A stretch of 64,000 nt of DNA from Burkholderia sp. D-99 (lineage in GTDB: Bacteria > Pseudomonadota > Gammaproteobacteria > Burkholderiales > Burkholderiaceae), in the NCBI RefSeq assembly GCF_011605345.1, contig NZ_JAAOXM010000006.1:301804-365803 (forward strand). The letters run 5' to 3'. This document shows, piece by piece, positions 15,716 to 24,294 of this stretch. Under the pieces are notes generated by a model that had not been told where the DNA came from, did not search any database, and saw only the letters and a list, made by a program, of their open reading frames with translations. Positions within the stretch are counted from its first letter, which is position 1. Each line of letters begins with the position of its first letter. A program made the position numbers and the translations under genes.

Positions 15716-16825
15716 ATGAGCCAACCCGCACGAACCGCCTTTCGCCACGACGCGGACAAGGTCGCGTACGTCCGCCGCGAGGTCAACGCCGCGAGCGACG
15801 CGATCCGCGCGCGCTTTCCGTTGCTCGACAACCAGAACCTCGTCGGCGCGACCGTGATGGCCGTCTCGGTGAGCGCGATGCTCGCGATCGCCTGGCTGTA
15901 TGCGCGCGGGGCGATCGCGTGGTACGTCGCGCTGCCGCTCGCCGCGTTCGTCACGTCGCTGATCCACGAGCTCGAGCACGACCTGATCCACCTGATGTAC
16001 TTCAAGAAGACGCCGTGGGCCTATCACCTGATGATGGCGCTGTGCTGGCTCACGCGGCCCGGCACGATCAACCCGTGGACGCGGCGGCGCATGCACCTGC
16101 ATCACCACAAGGTGTCGGGCGGCGAATCGGATCTCGAGGAGTTCGGCATCACCAACGGCGAGCGCTGGGGCGTGAAGCGCCTGCTGATGATCGCGGACGG
16201 CATGCTCGCCGTCGTGCTGCGGCCGGCCGCGATGCGCCGCAAGGTGAAGCAGTATGTGGCCGCGCAGCCGGTGCAGGATCCGGTCGAACGCGTGCAGTTG
16301 CGCGTCGAGCAGGTGTCGTCGTACATGCCGGTCGGTCACGTGTATTACGTGCTGTGGCATGCGTTCATCGTCTATCACGTCGGCCTGTTCGCGCTGCATG
16401 CGTTCGGCTACCCGGTGACGGTGCCGGCCATCGTCGAACGCGTGATGAGCGTCGTCGATTTCCTCGCAGTGGTGTGGCTCGGGCCGAACTTCGTGCGCAG
16501 CTTCTGCATCAACTTCGTCAGCTCGAACATGCATTACTTCGGCGATATCGATTCGCGCAACGTGATCCAGCAGACGCAGGTGCTCAACCCGTGGTGGATG
16601 CTGCCGTTCCAGCTGTTCTGCTTCAACTTCGGCAGCACGCATGCGATCCATCACTTCGTGGTGCGCGACCCGTTCTACATCCGCCAGCTGACCGCGCGCA
16701 CCGCGCATGCGGCGCTACGTGAAGTCGGCGTGCGCTTCAACGACGTCGGCACGTTCTCGCGTGCGAATCGCTGGGGCGTGTATCGTCCGGCGCGTCGCGC
16801 TCGCCACGCGCAAGCCGACGCTTGA
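15716..16825 (+). CDS. Membrane fatty acid desaturase
   Basis: The 369-residue protein has the three histidine boxes of membrane di-iron desaturases/hydroxylases: HELEHDLIH (84-92), HLHHH (about 126-130) and HAIHH (about 308-312). They are separated by hydrophobic segments that would span the inner membrane. The family uses O2 and electrons from a redox partner to insert a double bond or hydroxyl in an acyl chain. AGGAA lies 9 nt before the ATG at 15716. The divergent AraC regulator and the operator repeat indicate tight control. Whether it desaturates or hydroxylates, and on what lipid, cannot be told. Confidence 0.88.
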   Translation: MSQPARTAFRHDADKVAYVRREVNAASDAIRARFPLLDNQNLVGATVMAVSVSAMLAIAWLYARGAIAWYVALPLAAFVTSLIHELEHDLIHLMYFKKTPWAYHLMMALCWLTRPGTINPWTRRRMHLHHHKVSGGESDLEEFGITNGERWGVKRLLMIADGMLAVVLRPAAMRRKVKQYVAAQPVQDPVERVQLRVEQVSSYMPVGHVYYVLWHAFIVYHVGLFALHAFGYPVTVPAIVERVMSVVDFLAVVWLGPNFVRSFCINFVSSNMHYFGDIDSRNVIQQTQVLNPWWMLPFQLFCFNFGSTHAIHHFVVRDPFYIRQLTARTAHAALREVGVRFNDVGTFSRANRWGVYRPARRARHAQADA

Positions 16826-16858
16826 TGTAAAACCGGCAAACGCCGGCGCCGCGCCGAC

Positions 16859-17479
16859 TCAGCCGCCGATCGGCGGCATCGGCCCTTGCCCGCGGATCCA
16901 CGACCAGTTCGCGAGCTCGGCCATTTCCTTGTCGCCCCGGCTGTCGCCGTACGCGAACAATTGTTTCGGCGGCCGGTTGCCCCACCATCCGCGCAGCCGC
17001 ACGACCTTCTGCGGCCCCCAGCAGTTCTCGCCGTCGAGCCGCCCGGCAAACGTGCCGCGCTCGAACGCGAGCCGCGTCGCGAGCACCGCATCGAAGCCGG
17101 CCGTCTTTGCCCACTTCTCCAGATACAGCGACGGCGACGCGCTCACCAGCACGACTTCGTGCCCGCGTGCCCTGTGCTCACGAATGCGTTCGAGCATTTC
17201 CGGACGCACGAGGCCCGGCAGGTAGGTGTCGACGAACGTGCGCGCCTGCGCATCGAGCGCGTCCTCGCGCACCGGCCCGAACGCGAACGACGCGAACTTC
17301 GCTTTCGCATCGCCGCGCGAAAGCAGCCCTGCCTTCATCGCGACGATCCACGGCAGCGCGCGGAGCCCCGCCCAGGCGAAGCGCGGCGTGCCGACCGCAT
17401 AGCGGACAAAATGTCGAAAGCTGTCGGTCGTCGTGATGGTGCCGTCGAAATCGAATGCGGCAACGATGCGGTCAGTCAT
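16859..17479 (-). CDS. HAD-superfamily phosphatase (IB/SerB-like)
   Basis: The 206-residue protein has the HAD motifs of the PSPase-like IB branch: motif I VAAFDFDGTITTTDSF (residues 6-21), motif II VVLVSASPSLYL, and motif IV GDSRGDKEM. It hydrolyses a phosphomonoester; related proteins act on phosphoserine or on lipid phosphates. The ATG at 17479 begins the conserved block, although no clear Shine-Dalgarno is visible; an upstream in-frame start at 17539 would add 20 residues without family support. It lies downstream of the ter operon, separated from it by a strong palindrome, so it is probably a separate unit. Confidence 0.85.
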   Translation of the reverse strand: MTDRIVAAFDFDGTITTTDSFRHFVRYAVGTPRFAWAGLRALPWIVAMKAGLLSRGDAKAKFASFAFGPVREDALDAQARTFVDTYLPGLVRPEMLERIREHRARGHEVVLVSASPSLYLEKWAKTAGFDAVLATRLAFERGTFAGRLDGENCWGPQKVVRLRGWWGNRPPKQLFAYGDSRGDKEMAELANWSWIRGQGPMPPIGG

Positions 17480-17575
17480 GGAGAATCGGCGGGAAAGCAA
17501 TGAGATGCCCGGGAAGATAGCAGACTCGCGCCGGTCCACGCGAAACGGGGTGACGCGGCGGTGTGCCTGCGCAGC

Positions 17576-17603
17576 GAATGCGCGCGCCGCGGCGCGCGCA
17601 TTC
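17576..17603. repeat. Perfect 28-bp GC-rich palindrome
   Basis: GAATGCGCGCGCCG is followed directly by its exact reverse complement. The palindrome lies 20 bp downstream of the last ter-operon gene and 96 bp upstream of the HAD gene. It could act as a Rho-independent-like hairpin without a T-run, or as a binding site. Confidence 0.6.
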
Positions 17604-17623
17604 CTACCGTTCGTGCCGCTCGC

Positions 17624-18490
17624 TCAACGCTGCGGCCGCGCCGCCAGCGCCGCCGGCAGCACGACGTTCATCAGGTGATCGGCACGCGACAGCAGATCGG
17701 TCACGCGCTCGTCGAGCCCGCGCAATTGCGCGGGTTGCATGCGGATCTGCTGCACCGCCTGCCCGACGATGTTGCGGCGATCGAACAGCGTGCGCTCGAC
17801 GCCCGCGTCATCCGGTGCGCGCACGACGTCCGACACCGCGCTCAGCGCCGCGAGCACGACCACGAGGTTCTCTTCCGCATGGCGGACCTTCGCGGCGAGT
17901 TCCTCGGTGCGGCGCGGAAAGAAGCCGAGCGACTGCTTGAGCGCACCGAGCGCCGCACGGTAGTCGACATGGCCCGTCGCCGCGCCGAACCAGCGTTCGA
18001 ACATGCCGGCCTTGCGCGTCGCCTGCGCGAGCATGCCGGCCATCATGTCAGCCGCGCTGAGTTCGTTGAATTCGCGCGTCGTGGCAGCGACGGCTTCGAC
18101 AAGGTTGCCCGCCGTCTCCAGCGCGCCGTCGCCGATCGTCGCGACCGTCGCGAGCTTGAGCGGCACCAGTTGCCGGATGTGCCGCTCGATGCGCGGCGCG
18201 AAGTCGGGATAGAGATTCGGGAAGCTGGCCTGCGCGGCGCGGAAGCAGGCTTCGAGCTGCGGATGGTTCGATTCGCCGAACAAGGCGCGGCCGACCGCCT
18301 CCGCCGGCGCCGTGCGCGCGGCCTTGTCGGGCGCCGGCCCGAAGTCGAGCGCCTGCGGTGCCGGCCGCTCGGGCGCACGCGCGCCCGGCGCCGCAGCCGC
18401 GGGCGGCGCGTCGAACGCAAGACGCCCGGGCGTGCGCTCGGGCGTCGTATCGAACTCGAGCCGCTTCGGCTCGTCGGACGGATTCGTCAT
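17624..18490 (-). CDS. Hypothetical protein of the ter operon (288 aa)
   Basis: I do not recognise the family with confidence. The protein starts with a low-complexity Pro/Ala-rich segment (residues 1-70), followed by a mainly helical region of about 210 residues: ACFRAAQASFPNLYPDFAPRI, ELSAADMMAGMLAQATRKAG, EELAAKVRHAEENLVVVLAALSAVSD. It has no signal peptide or membrane segment. CAGGAAG precedes the ATG at 18490. It is the last gene of the telA-vWA-DUF475-terD run, 51 bp after terD, which implies a role in the same stress system. The helical part might associate with TelA, which is also helical, but that is only a guess. Confidence 0.75.
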   Translation of the reverse strand: MTNPSDEPKRLEFDTTPERTPGRLAFDAPPAAAAPGARAPERPAPQALDFGPAPDKAARTAPAEAVGRALFGESNHPQLEACFRAAQASFPNLYPDFAPRIERHIRQLVPLKLATVATIGDGALETAGNLVEAVAATTREFNELSAADMMAGMLAQATRKAGMFERWFGAATGHVDYRAALGALKQSLGFFPRRTEELAAKVRHAEENLVVVLAALSAVSDVVRAPDDAGVERTLFDRRNIVGQAVQQIRMQPAQLRGLDERVTDLLSRADHLMNVVLPAALAARPQR

Positions 18491-18541
18491 CGCTGCTTCC
18501 TGCCCGGCACGGCGGTGTCGCGCCGGCCGGGCTGCCACCAG

Positions 18542-19198
18542 TCAGACCACGCCGCCGTACGCGCGCACGAAATCGCCCAGGCCGCGTTTGTAGCCGGCGC
18601 CGACCGCCTTGAACATGAAGTGGCCGTCGCGGCGATAGAAGCTGCCGACCTGCACCGACGTCTCCATCGAGAAGTCTTCCTCGAGCGCGTACTTCGCGAT
18701 CACCGCGCCCGACACCTCGTCGGCGATCTGGATGTAGCTGTTGCGCACCTGCCCGAAATTCTGGCGGCGCGCTTCGGCCTGGTCGATCGTCACGACCACC
18801 GAGATTTCCTCGATGTCCGCGGCGAGCTTCGTCACGTCGATGAAGATCACTTCGTCGTCGCCGTCGCCGCTGCCCGTGCGGTTGTCGCCGCTATGCACGA
18901 CACCCAGGCACTTCGACGCCGGCATTCCGCGCTTCGGGAAATCGTCGCCCGGCTGGATGAAGGTGTCCTTGCGCTCCATCGTGCGCACTTCGCTGTTGTA
19001 GAACACGAAATGCTGATCCGAGATCAGCTTCGGATTGCTCTGCGCGTCGTACTTGCACAGGAACACCGACACGTCGAGATCGAAATCCGTACCCGTGTCC
19101 GTTGCGTTCGCGTCCCAACCGAGACCGATGCGGAATTTCTGCGTGCCGGGCGCTTCCTTCGACAGGTTGACGCGACCGCCTTTCGACAAATTGATCAT
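18542..19198 (-). CDS. terD: TerD-family protein
   Basis: The 218-residue protein is a TerD-type calcium-binding stress protein. It has INLSKGGRVNLSKEAPG at the start, the GLGWD and DFDLDVSVFLC blocks (residues about 26-48), GDNRTGSGDGDDEVIF with the acidic Ca-binding loop, and a C-terminal DFVRAYGGVV. TerD proteins work with TerC, TelA and vWA proteins in tellurite resistance and in responses to membrane or phage stress. The operon neighbours match that set. The length is slightly above the usual 190 residues. A GAGG-like site precedes the ATG. Confidence 0.95.
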   Translation of the reverse strand: MINLSKGGRVNLSKEAPGTQKFRIGLGWDANATDTGTDFDLDVSVFLCKYDAQSNPKLISDQHFVFYNSEVRTMERKDTFIQPGDDFPKRGMPASKCLGVVHSGDNRTGSGDGDDEVIFIDVTKLAADIEEISVVVTIDQAEARRQNFGQVRNSYIQIADEVSGAVIAKYALEEDFSMETSVQVGSFYRRDGHFMFKAVGAGYKRGLGDFVRAYGGVV

Positions 19199-19298
19199 CT
19201 GAACCTCTTCTGCTGGAACCGCCGTTGCGCCGGCGGCAATGCCGGGCCGCCCTGCGCGGCCCCTCGTTGATGGTTTTCGTGCCGCGGGTGACGCGTGC

Positions 19299-20315
19299 TT
19301 ATTCGCCGGCCACCGCGGTGCGGTCTTCCTTGCGCTGCACGACGATCGACGACCACACGGCCGCGGCGATCATCGCCGCGCCGACCAGGCCCGTGATGAC
19401 CTCGGGCACCTCGAACTTCACGCCGAGGAACATGATCGTTGCGAGCGCACCGATCGCCCAGAACGCGCCGTGTTCGAGATAGCGATACTGCGCGAGCGTG
19501 CCCTTCTTCAGCAGCACGAGCGTCATCTCCCGGATATAGGCCGCGCCGACGCCGAGGCCGAGCGCGATCAGGAAGATGTTGTTCGACAGCGCGAATGCGC
19601 CGATCACGCCGTCGAAGCTGAACGACGAATCGAGCACCTCGAGATACATGAAACCCGCGACGCCTTCGCGCACCACGCGCGTGCCCGTTTCCTCGCCGCC
19701 GATCAGGTCGCCGATGCCGTGTGCGATCACGAAGCCGATCACGCCGAACGCGCCCGCGAGCAGGAAGCCGACCTGCTCCGCCGACGGCACGTAGAACGAC
19801 GCGACGATCACGATCGCGAGCGTCAGCGCGACTTCCAGAGCGGTGATCCGGCCGAGATGGCGCATCGGGCCTTCGAGGAAGCCGATCCAGTGCTCGTCCT
19901 TCTCGGTGTCGAGCATGAACTTGAAGAACACCATCAGCAGGAACGCGCCGCCGAATGCCGACACCTGGTGATGCGCCGAGGTCAGGATCGCCGCGTACTT
20001 CTCCGGCGACTCGATCGCGAGCGTCAGCGCATCCCACATGCCGATGTGGCCGATCACGGCGACGATCAGCAGCGGGAACACGAGCCGCATGCCGAACACG
20101 GCGACCGGCAGGCCGAACACCATGAAGCGGTTGCGCCACTTCTCCGACCAGTTCTTGAGCACGGAGGCGTTGACGACCGCGTTGTCGAGCGACAGCGAGA
20201 TTTCGAGCACGCACAGGACCGCGACGATCAGCATGTCCTTCACGCCGCCGAGGAAATACGCCGCGACCAGCGCGAGCACCGTCAGCGACAGCGGGATCTT
20301 GAAGTCTTTCAACAT
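19299..20315 (-). CDS. DUF475 / TerC-like integral membrane protein
   Basis: The 338-residue protein has about eight to nine hydrophobic segments and the TerC-like features DNAVVNASVLKNWSEKWR (residues about 44-61) and DSSFSFDGVIGAFALSNNIFLIALGLGVGAAYIREM near residue 220. The conserved acidic residues in membrane helices (LDNAVVNA, SFDGVIGA) are typical of TerC and DUF475 proteins, which are linked to tellurite resistance and metal homeostasis. It sits between terD and the vWA gene in the same direction. I call it DUF475 rather than TerC proper because of the N-terminal order of helices. Confidence 0.9.
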   Translation of the reverse strand: MLKDFKIPLSLTVLALVAAYFLGGVKDMLIVAVLCVLEISLSLDNAVVNASVLKNWSEKWRNRFMVFGLPVAVFGMRLVFPLLIVAVIGHIGMWDALTLAIESPEKYAAILTSAHHQVSAFGGAFLLMVFFKFMLDTEKDEHWIGFLEGPMRHLGRITALEVALTLAIVIVASFYVPSAEQVGFLLAGAFGVIGFVIAHGIGDLIGGEETGTRVVREGVAGFMYLEVLDSSFSFDGVIGAFALSNNIFLIALGLGVGAAYIREMTLVLLKKGTLAQYRYLEHGAFWAIGALATIMFLGVKFEVPEVITGLVGAAMIAAAVWSSIVVQRKEDRTAVAGE

Positions 20316-20360
20316 GATGTGGGGTTTCGAGTTTCGAGAAAAATGGCCTGCGGGCCGCGC

Positions 20361-21107
20361 TTACTTCGCGCGTACCCAGTCGCAGAATTCCTGCGTGATC
20401 AGCTGTTCGTAGATCTGTTCGTCGCTGATCTCAAGCGATTCGAGATGCAGGAAGCCGACGTTCGGCATCTCGTCCGCGACTTCCGCGAGGAAGCCGAATT
20501 CGCTCGGATCGCCGACGCCGACGAGCGACCAGTACAGCGGGTAGTGCTGCGACTCGGCCAGCAGCTGGCGCACGCGCTTGCGGTCGTTCTTCGGGTTCTG
20601 CCCGTCGGTGACGAACAGCACCCACGCGGGCAGATGGCCGTTCACCGGCGCGGTGGCGGCCGGCGCGGGCGTCTCGTCCGCACCGCCGAACAGCCGGCTC
20701 AGGAAGCCGCGCTTCTCTTCGCGCTTCGGCGACGGCTCCGGCGCGCGGAAGAAGAAGTCGACGATGTCGTTCATCACCGGCGCGTACTGCGTGCCGCCCC
20801 ACTTGTCGATCCGCGCTTCGAGCACGTAGTCGGAGATGTACGAGCCGTAGTTGTCCGGCGTCGCGGTCGGCAGCCGGTCGTAGCCTTCGGTGAAGGTCCA
20901 CGTGTCGACTTCGCCGTTGTCGTCGAATTTCAGTGCGATGCCGAGGATCCGATCGTGCGTCTCCTGGATCACGCCCGACTGGTAAAGCGGCTTCGCGGAG
21001 CCGGAGATGTCGAGCGCCGCGCCGACGCGCACGACGGGCGGCTTCAGGATCTGGCGTTTTTCGAGGACGATCGCGACCTTCGCCGCGCGTTTCTCAAGCG
21101 TAATCAT
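20361..21107 (-). CDS. von Willebrand factor A domain protein (TerF/TerY-like)
   Basis: The 248-residue protein has a vWA core. The MIDAS-like first motif is VGAALDISGSAKPLY (residues about 28-42), followed by GTQYAPVMNDIVDFF and AWVLFVTDGQNPKN, with a variable linker of about 30 residues (APEPSPKREEKRGFLSRL). The MIDAS DxSxS is present as DISGS. vWA proteins of ter operons are thought to bind the TerD partners and divalent cations. GAGAGA precedes the ATG at 21107, which lies 11 bp after telA. It is cytoplasmic. Confidence 0.88.
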   Translation of the reverse strand: MITLEKRAAKVAIVLEKRQILKPPVVRVGAALDISGSAKPLYQSGVIQETHDRILGIALKFDDNGEVDTWTFTEGYDRLPTATPDNYGSYISDYVLEARIDKWGGTQYAPVMNDIVDFFFRAPEPSPKREEKRGFLSRLFGGADETPAPAATAPVNGHLPAWVLFVTDGQNPKNDRKRVRQLLAESQHYPLYWSLVGVGDPSEFGFLAEVADEMPNVGFLHLESLEISDEQIYEQLITQEFCDWVRAK

Positions 21108-21118
21108 GCGGTGTTCTC

Positions 21119-22210
21119 TCAGTTGTGCTTCGGAGCGAATCGGGTGATCAGGTCCTGTTCGAGCTGGCGCAGGCGCGGCGCGTCCTGCTCGCGCTGGCGC
21201 TTGCCGTCGGCGATGATCTGCGTGACGTCGTCGAATGCGCCGAACAGCTGCTGCTGCGCATATTCGAACGTGTCGGTCGAGATCACCGGGCGCTGGCCGA
21301 GCTTCGCGACTTCCTGCGCGTTCTGGCGGTTCAGGTCGGCCTGCGCGCGGATCGCCTCGTCGGCCGCGTCGTACGTCGCGTTCGCGAGCGCCGCCGCGCG
21401 CTTCGTGCTGAGCTGCTCGAGGTAGAGCGCGAACGCATTGGTCCACGCGGGGATCAGCACGGTCTTGATCGTCATGAACTTCGACGTCAGCGTGCGTTTC
21501 TGGTCCTGCTCCATCCGGATCTGCGGCGCGAGCTGCTTCGACATCAGCATTGCGCGATCGAGGTCGTCGAGCTTGCTTTCCAGCGCGTCGACCTTGCGCT
21601 TCACGTCGAGCAGGCGCTGCGCGGCGAACGCATCGTCCGCCGGCTGCTGGCCGGCCGCAAGATGCGCGCGCAGCGTCGCGAGCGCCGTTTCGCCATGCGC
21701 CTTCGACTGCGCGAGCGCCTGGTGCAGCGCGTAGTTGTCGTTGTACATCCGCTCGAGCTCGTCGATGCCGGCCTTCTGGCGCTGCGCATGACTCTCGAGC
21801 TCGACGACGAGCGTGTCCATCCGCTTGCTCACCGACTCGTATTGCGACAGCAGCTTCTCCTTGGTCGAGCGAAACAGCCGCGTGACCTGCGTGAGCAGCC
21901 CGCCCTTGTCGGCGCCGCGCGGATCGAGCCCCTTCGCGGTCGCGATCAGTTCGTTGAGCTTGTCGCCGAACTGGTCGGCATCCGACGCGCGGACGCTCGC
22001 GAGAATCTGTTGGGAAAAAGCGGCGATCCGCGTGCCCTGCGTCGCGCCGAGCTGGTCGATCTCGTCGACGGTGATCAGGCGGACATTCTCCGCCGGGCGT
22101 GCTGCCGGCACGGCGATGGCGGCGGCGGGCACGGCGACGGGTGACGAAGACGGAGTGGAAGGACGAACGCTTACCGCATCGGAGTTCTTGTCATCGAATA
22201 GCGGCTTCAT
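21119..22210 (-). CDS. telA: Toxic anion resistance protein TelA
   Basis: The 363-residue protein is almost entirely helical and fits the TelA/KlaA family: LGATQGTRIAAFSQQILASVRASDADQFGDKLNELIATAKGLDP, KEKLLSQYESVSKRMDTLVVELESHAQRQ, the LERMYNDNYALHQAL stretch, and IPAWTNAFALYLEQLSTKRAAALANATYDAADEAIRAQ near the C-terminus. The N-terminal 45 residues are a Ser/Ala/Pro-rich tail. TelA proteins confer resistance to tellurite and colicins/phages by an unknown mechanism, acting with TerD-type proteins. It is the first gene of the five-gene operon; the 423-bp gap before it holds the promoter. Confidence 0.92.
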   Translation of the reverse strand: MKPLFDDKNSDAVSVRPSTPSSSPVAVPAAAIAVPAARPAENVRLITVDEIDQLGATQGTRIAAFSQQILASVRASDADQFGDKLNELIATAKGLDPRGADKGGLLTQVTRLFRSTKEKLLSQYESVSKRMDTLVVELESHAQRQKAGIDELERMYNDNYALHQALAQSKAHGETALATLRAHLAAGQQPADDAFAAQRLLDVKRKVDALESKLDDLDRAMLMSKQLAPQIRMEQDQKRTLTSKFMTIKTVLIPAWTNAFALYLEQLSTKRAAALANATYDAADEAIRAQADLNRQNAQEVAKLGQRPVISTDTFEYAQQQLFGAFDDVTQIIADGKRQREQDAPRLRQLEQDLITRFAPKHN

Positions 22211-22361
22211 GTGGCTACCACGTTTCCTTTTCTGCTTTCTGCTGCGTGTTGTGATGCGTGCGAGGCGCGCATCCGCGATTGCCGCCGTGCTCTCTCACGG
22301 GCGGCAGACGGACAATAAATGGCGACGGTGCGGCGCGTCAAGCAAGGAAAATCTTTCACTT

Positions 22362-22389
22362 TTCATACGCTCCGTAATGTATGCGACAA
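22362..22389 (-). promoter_or_regulatory. Possible promoter of the ter operon
   Basis: On the minus strand TTGTCG (22389-22384) and TATGAA (22367-22362) are 16 bp apart, about 150 bp before the telA start. The match to sigma-70 is moderate. The whole 22211-22633 stretch is less GC-rich than its surroundings and I see no gene in it. Confidence 0.3.
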
Positions 22390-22633
22390 AAACCTCGATG
22401 CAGCCTCCGGTGACGCGCGGGCCAATGCCTTGATGGCGCTCGAACCGGGATTTTCCGGGAAGTGCGGTCAGCACAAAATAGAAAGTATTTTGAAAGAATA
22501 TGTCTCTTGCCATTTCGCTGATTGTTACAGATTGCTTAATGCCAGGAGGGTGTCGTCGCGACGCCTCGGGCGCCGGTATATGCGTCGATGTGCAGACATG
22601 CGATGTATCGCGGCAATCACCTTGCGTCGGGTT

Positions 22634-23974
22634 CTACTCCGAGTAGCCTTGTGTCGTCGGGCCTGCATCGTGACGGCGACCCCACCACGGCAAGTACGCG
22701 TTGTTTCCACCGCGTGCCCGGAACCAGTTCTTGCTGGAATCGATCGGCGTCAGCTTCGACGGTGCGACGACGACCACTGCAGTCGGATGCTCGGTGTCAG
22801 TCGTTCCCGCCACGAGCACGTTTCCACCGAGGTGATTTGCGCGGCCGATCGCGAGGGCCACATTGGTCAAGGCTGCACCGGCACCCATGTCACCGAGCAA
22901 TGCCGAGGTGTTGAAGGTCTGTCCGCGAAGGTCGCTTTCCGGCAGAGCTTCCGCGAGTCCTTGCGAGAGGAGCGCAGCCCTTGCCGACGCGGCGTCGCTG
23001 CCCTTGCCCGCGTCATGAATGACGTAGTTCAACGACGAGACGGTGACACCCGCATCGCGTGCCGCTGCATCGATAATCGTCGACCTCCATGCATGTGCCG
23101 CACGCTTTGCATCGGTGCTCCCGTCGAAATCCCGAAGGTTGCTCTGTGCGGCCTTGCCGATCCAGGCGAGCGGCTCACGGTCAGTCTTCAAGCCCGGACC
23201 AGCGAGAAACAGCACAACCATGTTTTCGTTGATCTGTTCGTCGTGCGGCGGGAAACTGGGTGCGTCCCAGTTCATCACCCACACGCTTTTGTCGGGATGC
23301 GCGGCCAGGTAGTCCAGTGCAGCGTTCAGCGACGTGAAGCCGGCATTTCCCTGGCCCGACGTCACGCGCACATCGGGCGGCGTGTCACGGCTCCAAAGAT
23401 TTTTTGCGGACGGGTTGCCGATTTCATACGCATTCACCATTCTGTCGCGCAAGTACGCTCCGGCAGCTATTGGGTCGAGGCGGTCGACAGGAAGTGCGAC
23501 TTCGACTCGCACCCCGGCCAGTTCACGCCACTCCCTCTTGTACTTCGAACTGACGGTGTAAAAATAATCCGGATTCGTCACATAGCGCGTACGAAACAAC
23601 ACAAGCAGCTTGTCGACGTACTTTTCATAGAATCCGGAAAACGTCTCACTTCCCCGGTTGCCATCCGCGACGATGGATACCGGTTGCAAGGTCGAGTATT
23701 TCACGGGGTTGGTCCGGACCATATCGTCATTGGTGTTCGGTTTCACCAACCCCAGTGCCCACAGCAATTGCCACTCCGTCGGATAGTCACGACGCTGCAG
23801 CGGATTGAGCCATTCAAGTCCGACAACCTGGGCAACGAACGGCGCGGCGGATACACCTTCGACAGATTGCGCCGGCGCGGTACTCGTCGCAGCCCGCAAC
23901 GGCGAGCCCGACAAGAGGGCGGCCATGACAAATGAGACGAGCCCAATGCGTCTTGCAAGAGTGATGCGATGCAT
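22634..23974 (-). CDS. DUF2875 / Tla3-like T6SS lipase-associated protein, distal copy
   Basis: The 446-residue protein matches what I recall of the DUF2875 (Tla3) family: FVAQVVGLEWLNPLQRRDYPTEWQLLWALGLVKPN (residues about 48-82), FTSLNAALDYLAAHPDKSVWVMNWDAPSFPPHDEQINENM, TFNTSALLGDMGAGAALTNVALAIGRANHLGGNVLVAGTTDTEHPTAVVV, and NNAYLPWWGRRHDA. It begins with a signal-peptide-like sequence (MHRITLARRIGLVSFVMAALLSG...RAATS), so it should be periplasmic. It is a close paralogue of the gene at 24295-25776, with a PAAR gene between them. In Pseudomonas the family member Tla3 helps load the lipase Tle3 onto VgrG. The start at 23974 gives the signal peptide; no better Shine-Dalgarno is seen upstream. 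Confidence 0.82.
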   Translation of the reverse strand: MHRITLARRIGLVSFVMAALLSGSPLRAATSTAPAQSVEGVSAAPFVAQVVGLEWLNPLQRRDYPTEWQLLWALGLVKPNTNDDMVRTNPVKYSTLQPVSIVADGNRGSETFSGFYEKYVDKLLVLFRTRYVTNPDYFYTVSSKYKREWRELAGVRVEVALPVDRLDPIAAGAYLRDRMVNAYEIGNPSAKNLWSRDTPPDVRVTSGQGNAGFTSLNAALDYLAAHPDKSVWVMNWDAPSFPPHDEQINENMVVLFLAGPGLKTDREPLAWIGKAAQSNLRDFDGSTDAKRAAHAWRSTIIDAAARDAGVTVSSLNYVIHDAGKGSDAASARAALLSQGLAEALPESDLRGQTFNTSALLGDMGAGAALTNVALAIGRANHLGGNVLVAGTTDTEHPTAVVVVAPSKLTPIDSSKNWFRARGGNNAYLPWWGRRHDAGPTTQGYSE

Positions 23975-24021
23975 GGATATTCCCGATCGACCGTGCCAAC
24001 GACGACTGCCGGTTCGACAAT

Positions 24022-24285
24022 TCATTCCCGTCCGGACGACGCCAGACTCGAAATCAGCGTCGCGCCACACGATGTCTTGTGACCATCGAATGCGGCGGGT
24101 TTTCCGTCGACGATGACCTGCGGATCGCCTTCGGCGATAAAGCAGGCCTGATGGCCCGCGATCGGGCAGACACACGTATCACCGAGTCGGGCAACCGGCC
24201 GCCCCATCACTTCACTGACCGCACTGCCGGTCACGACCTGACCGCCGTGGCTCGTCGCGTCGCCGACTCGAATGATTCCGCGCAT
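24022..24285 (-). CDS. PAAR-domain protein (T6SS spike tip)
   Basis: The 87-residue protein is a single PAAR domain. It contains IIRVGDATSHGGQVVTGSA, VARLGDTCVCPIAGHQACFIAEGDPQVIVDGKPAAFDGHKTSCGATLIS, with the Cys/His set (H13, C38, C40, H45, H69, C73) that binds the Zn at the tip. PAAR proteins sharpen the VgrG trimer of type VI secretion systems and connect effectors. It starts 9 bp after the end of the upstream Tla3-like gene and ends 47 bp before the second copy. There is no C-terminal toxin extension, so it is a structural tip. Confidence 0.93.
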   Translation of the reverse strand: MRGIIRVGDATSHGGQVVTGSAVSEVMGRPVARLGDTCVCPIAGHQACFIAEGDPQVIVDGKPAAFDGHKTSCGATLISSLASSGRE

Positions 24286-24294
24286 GCGTGCTCC

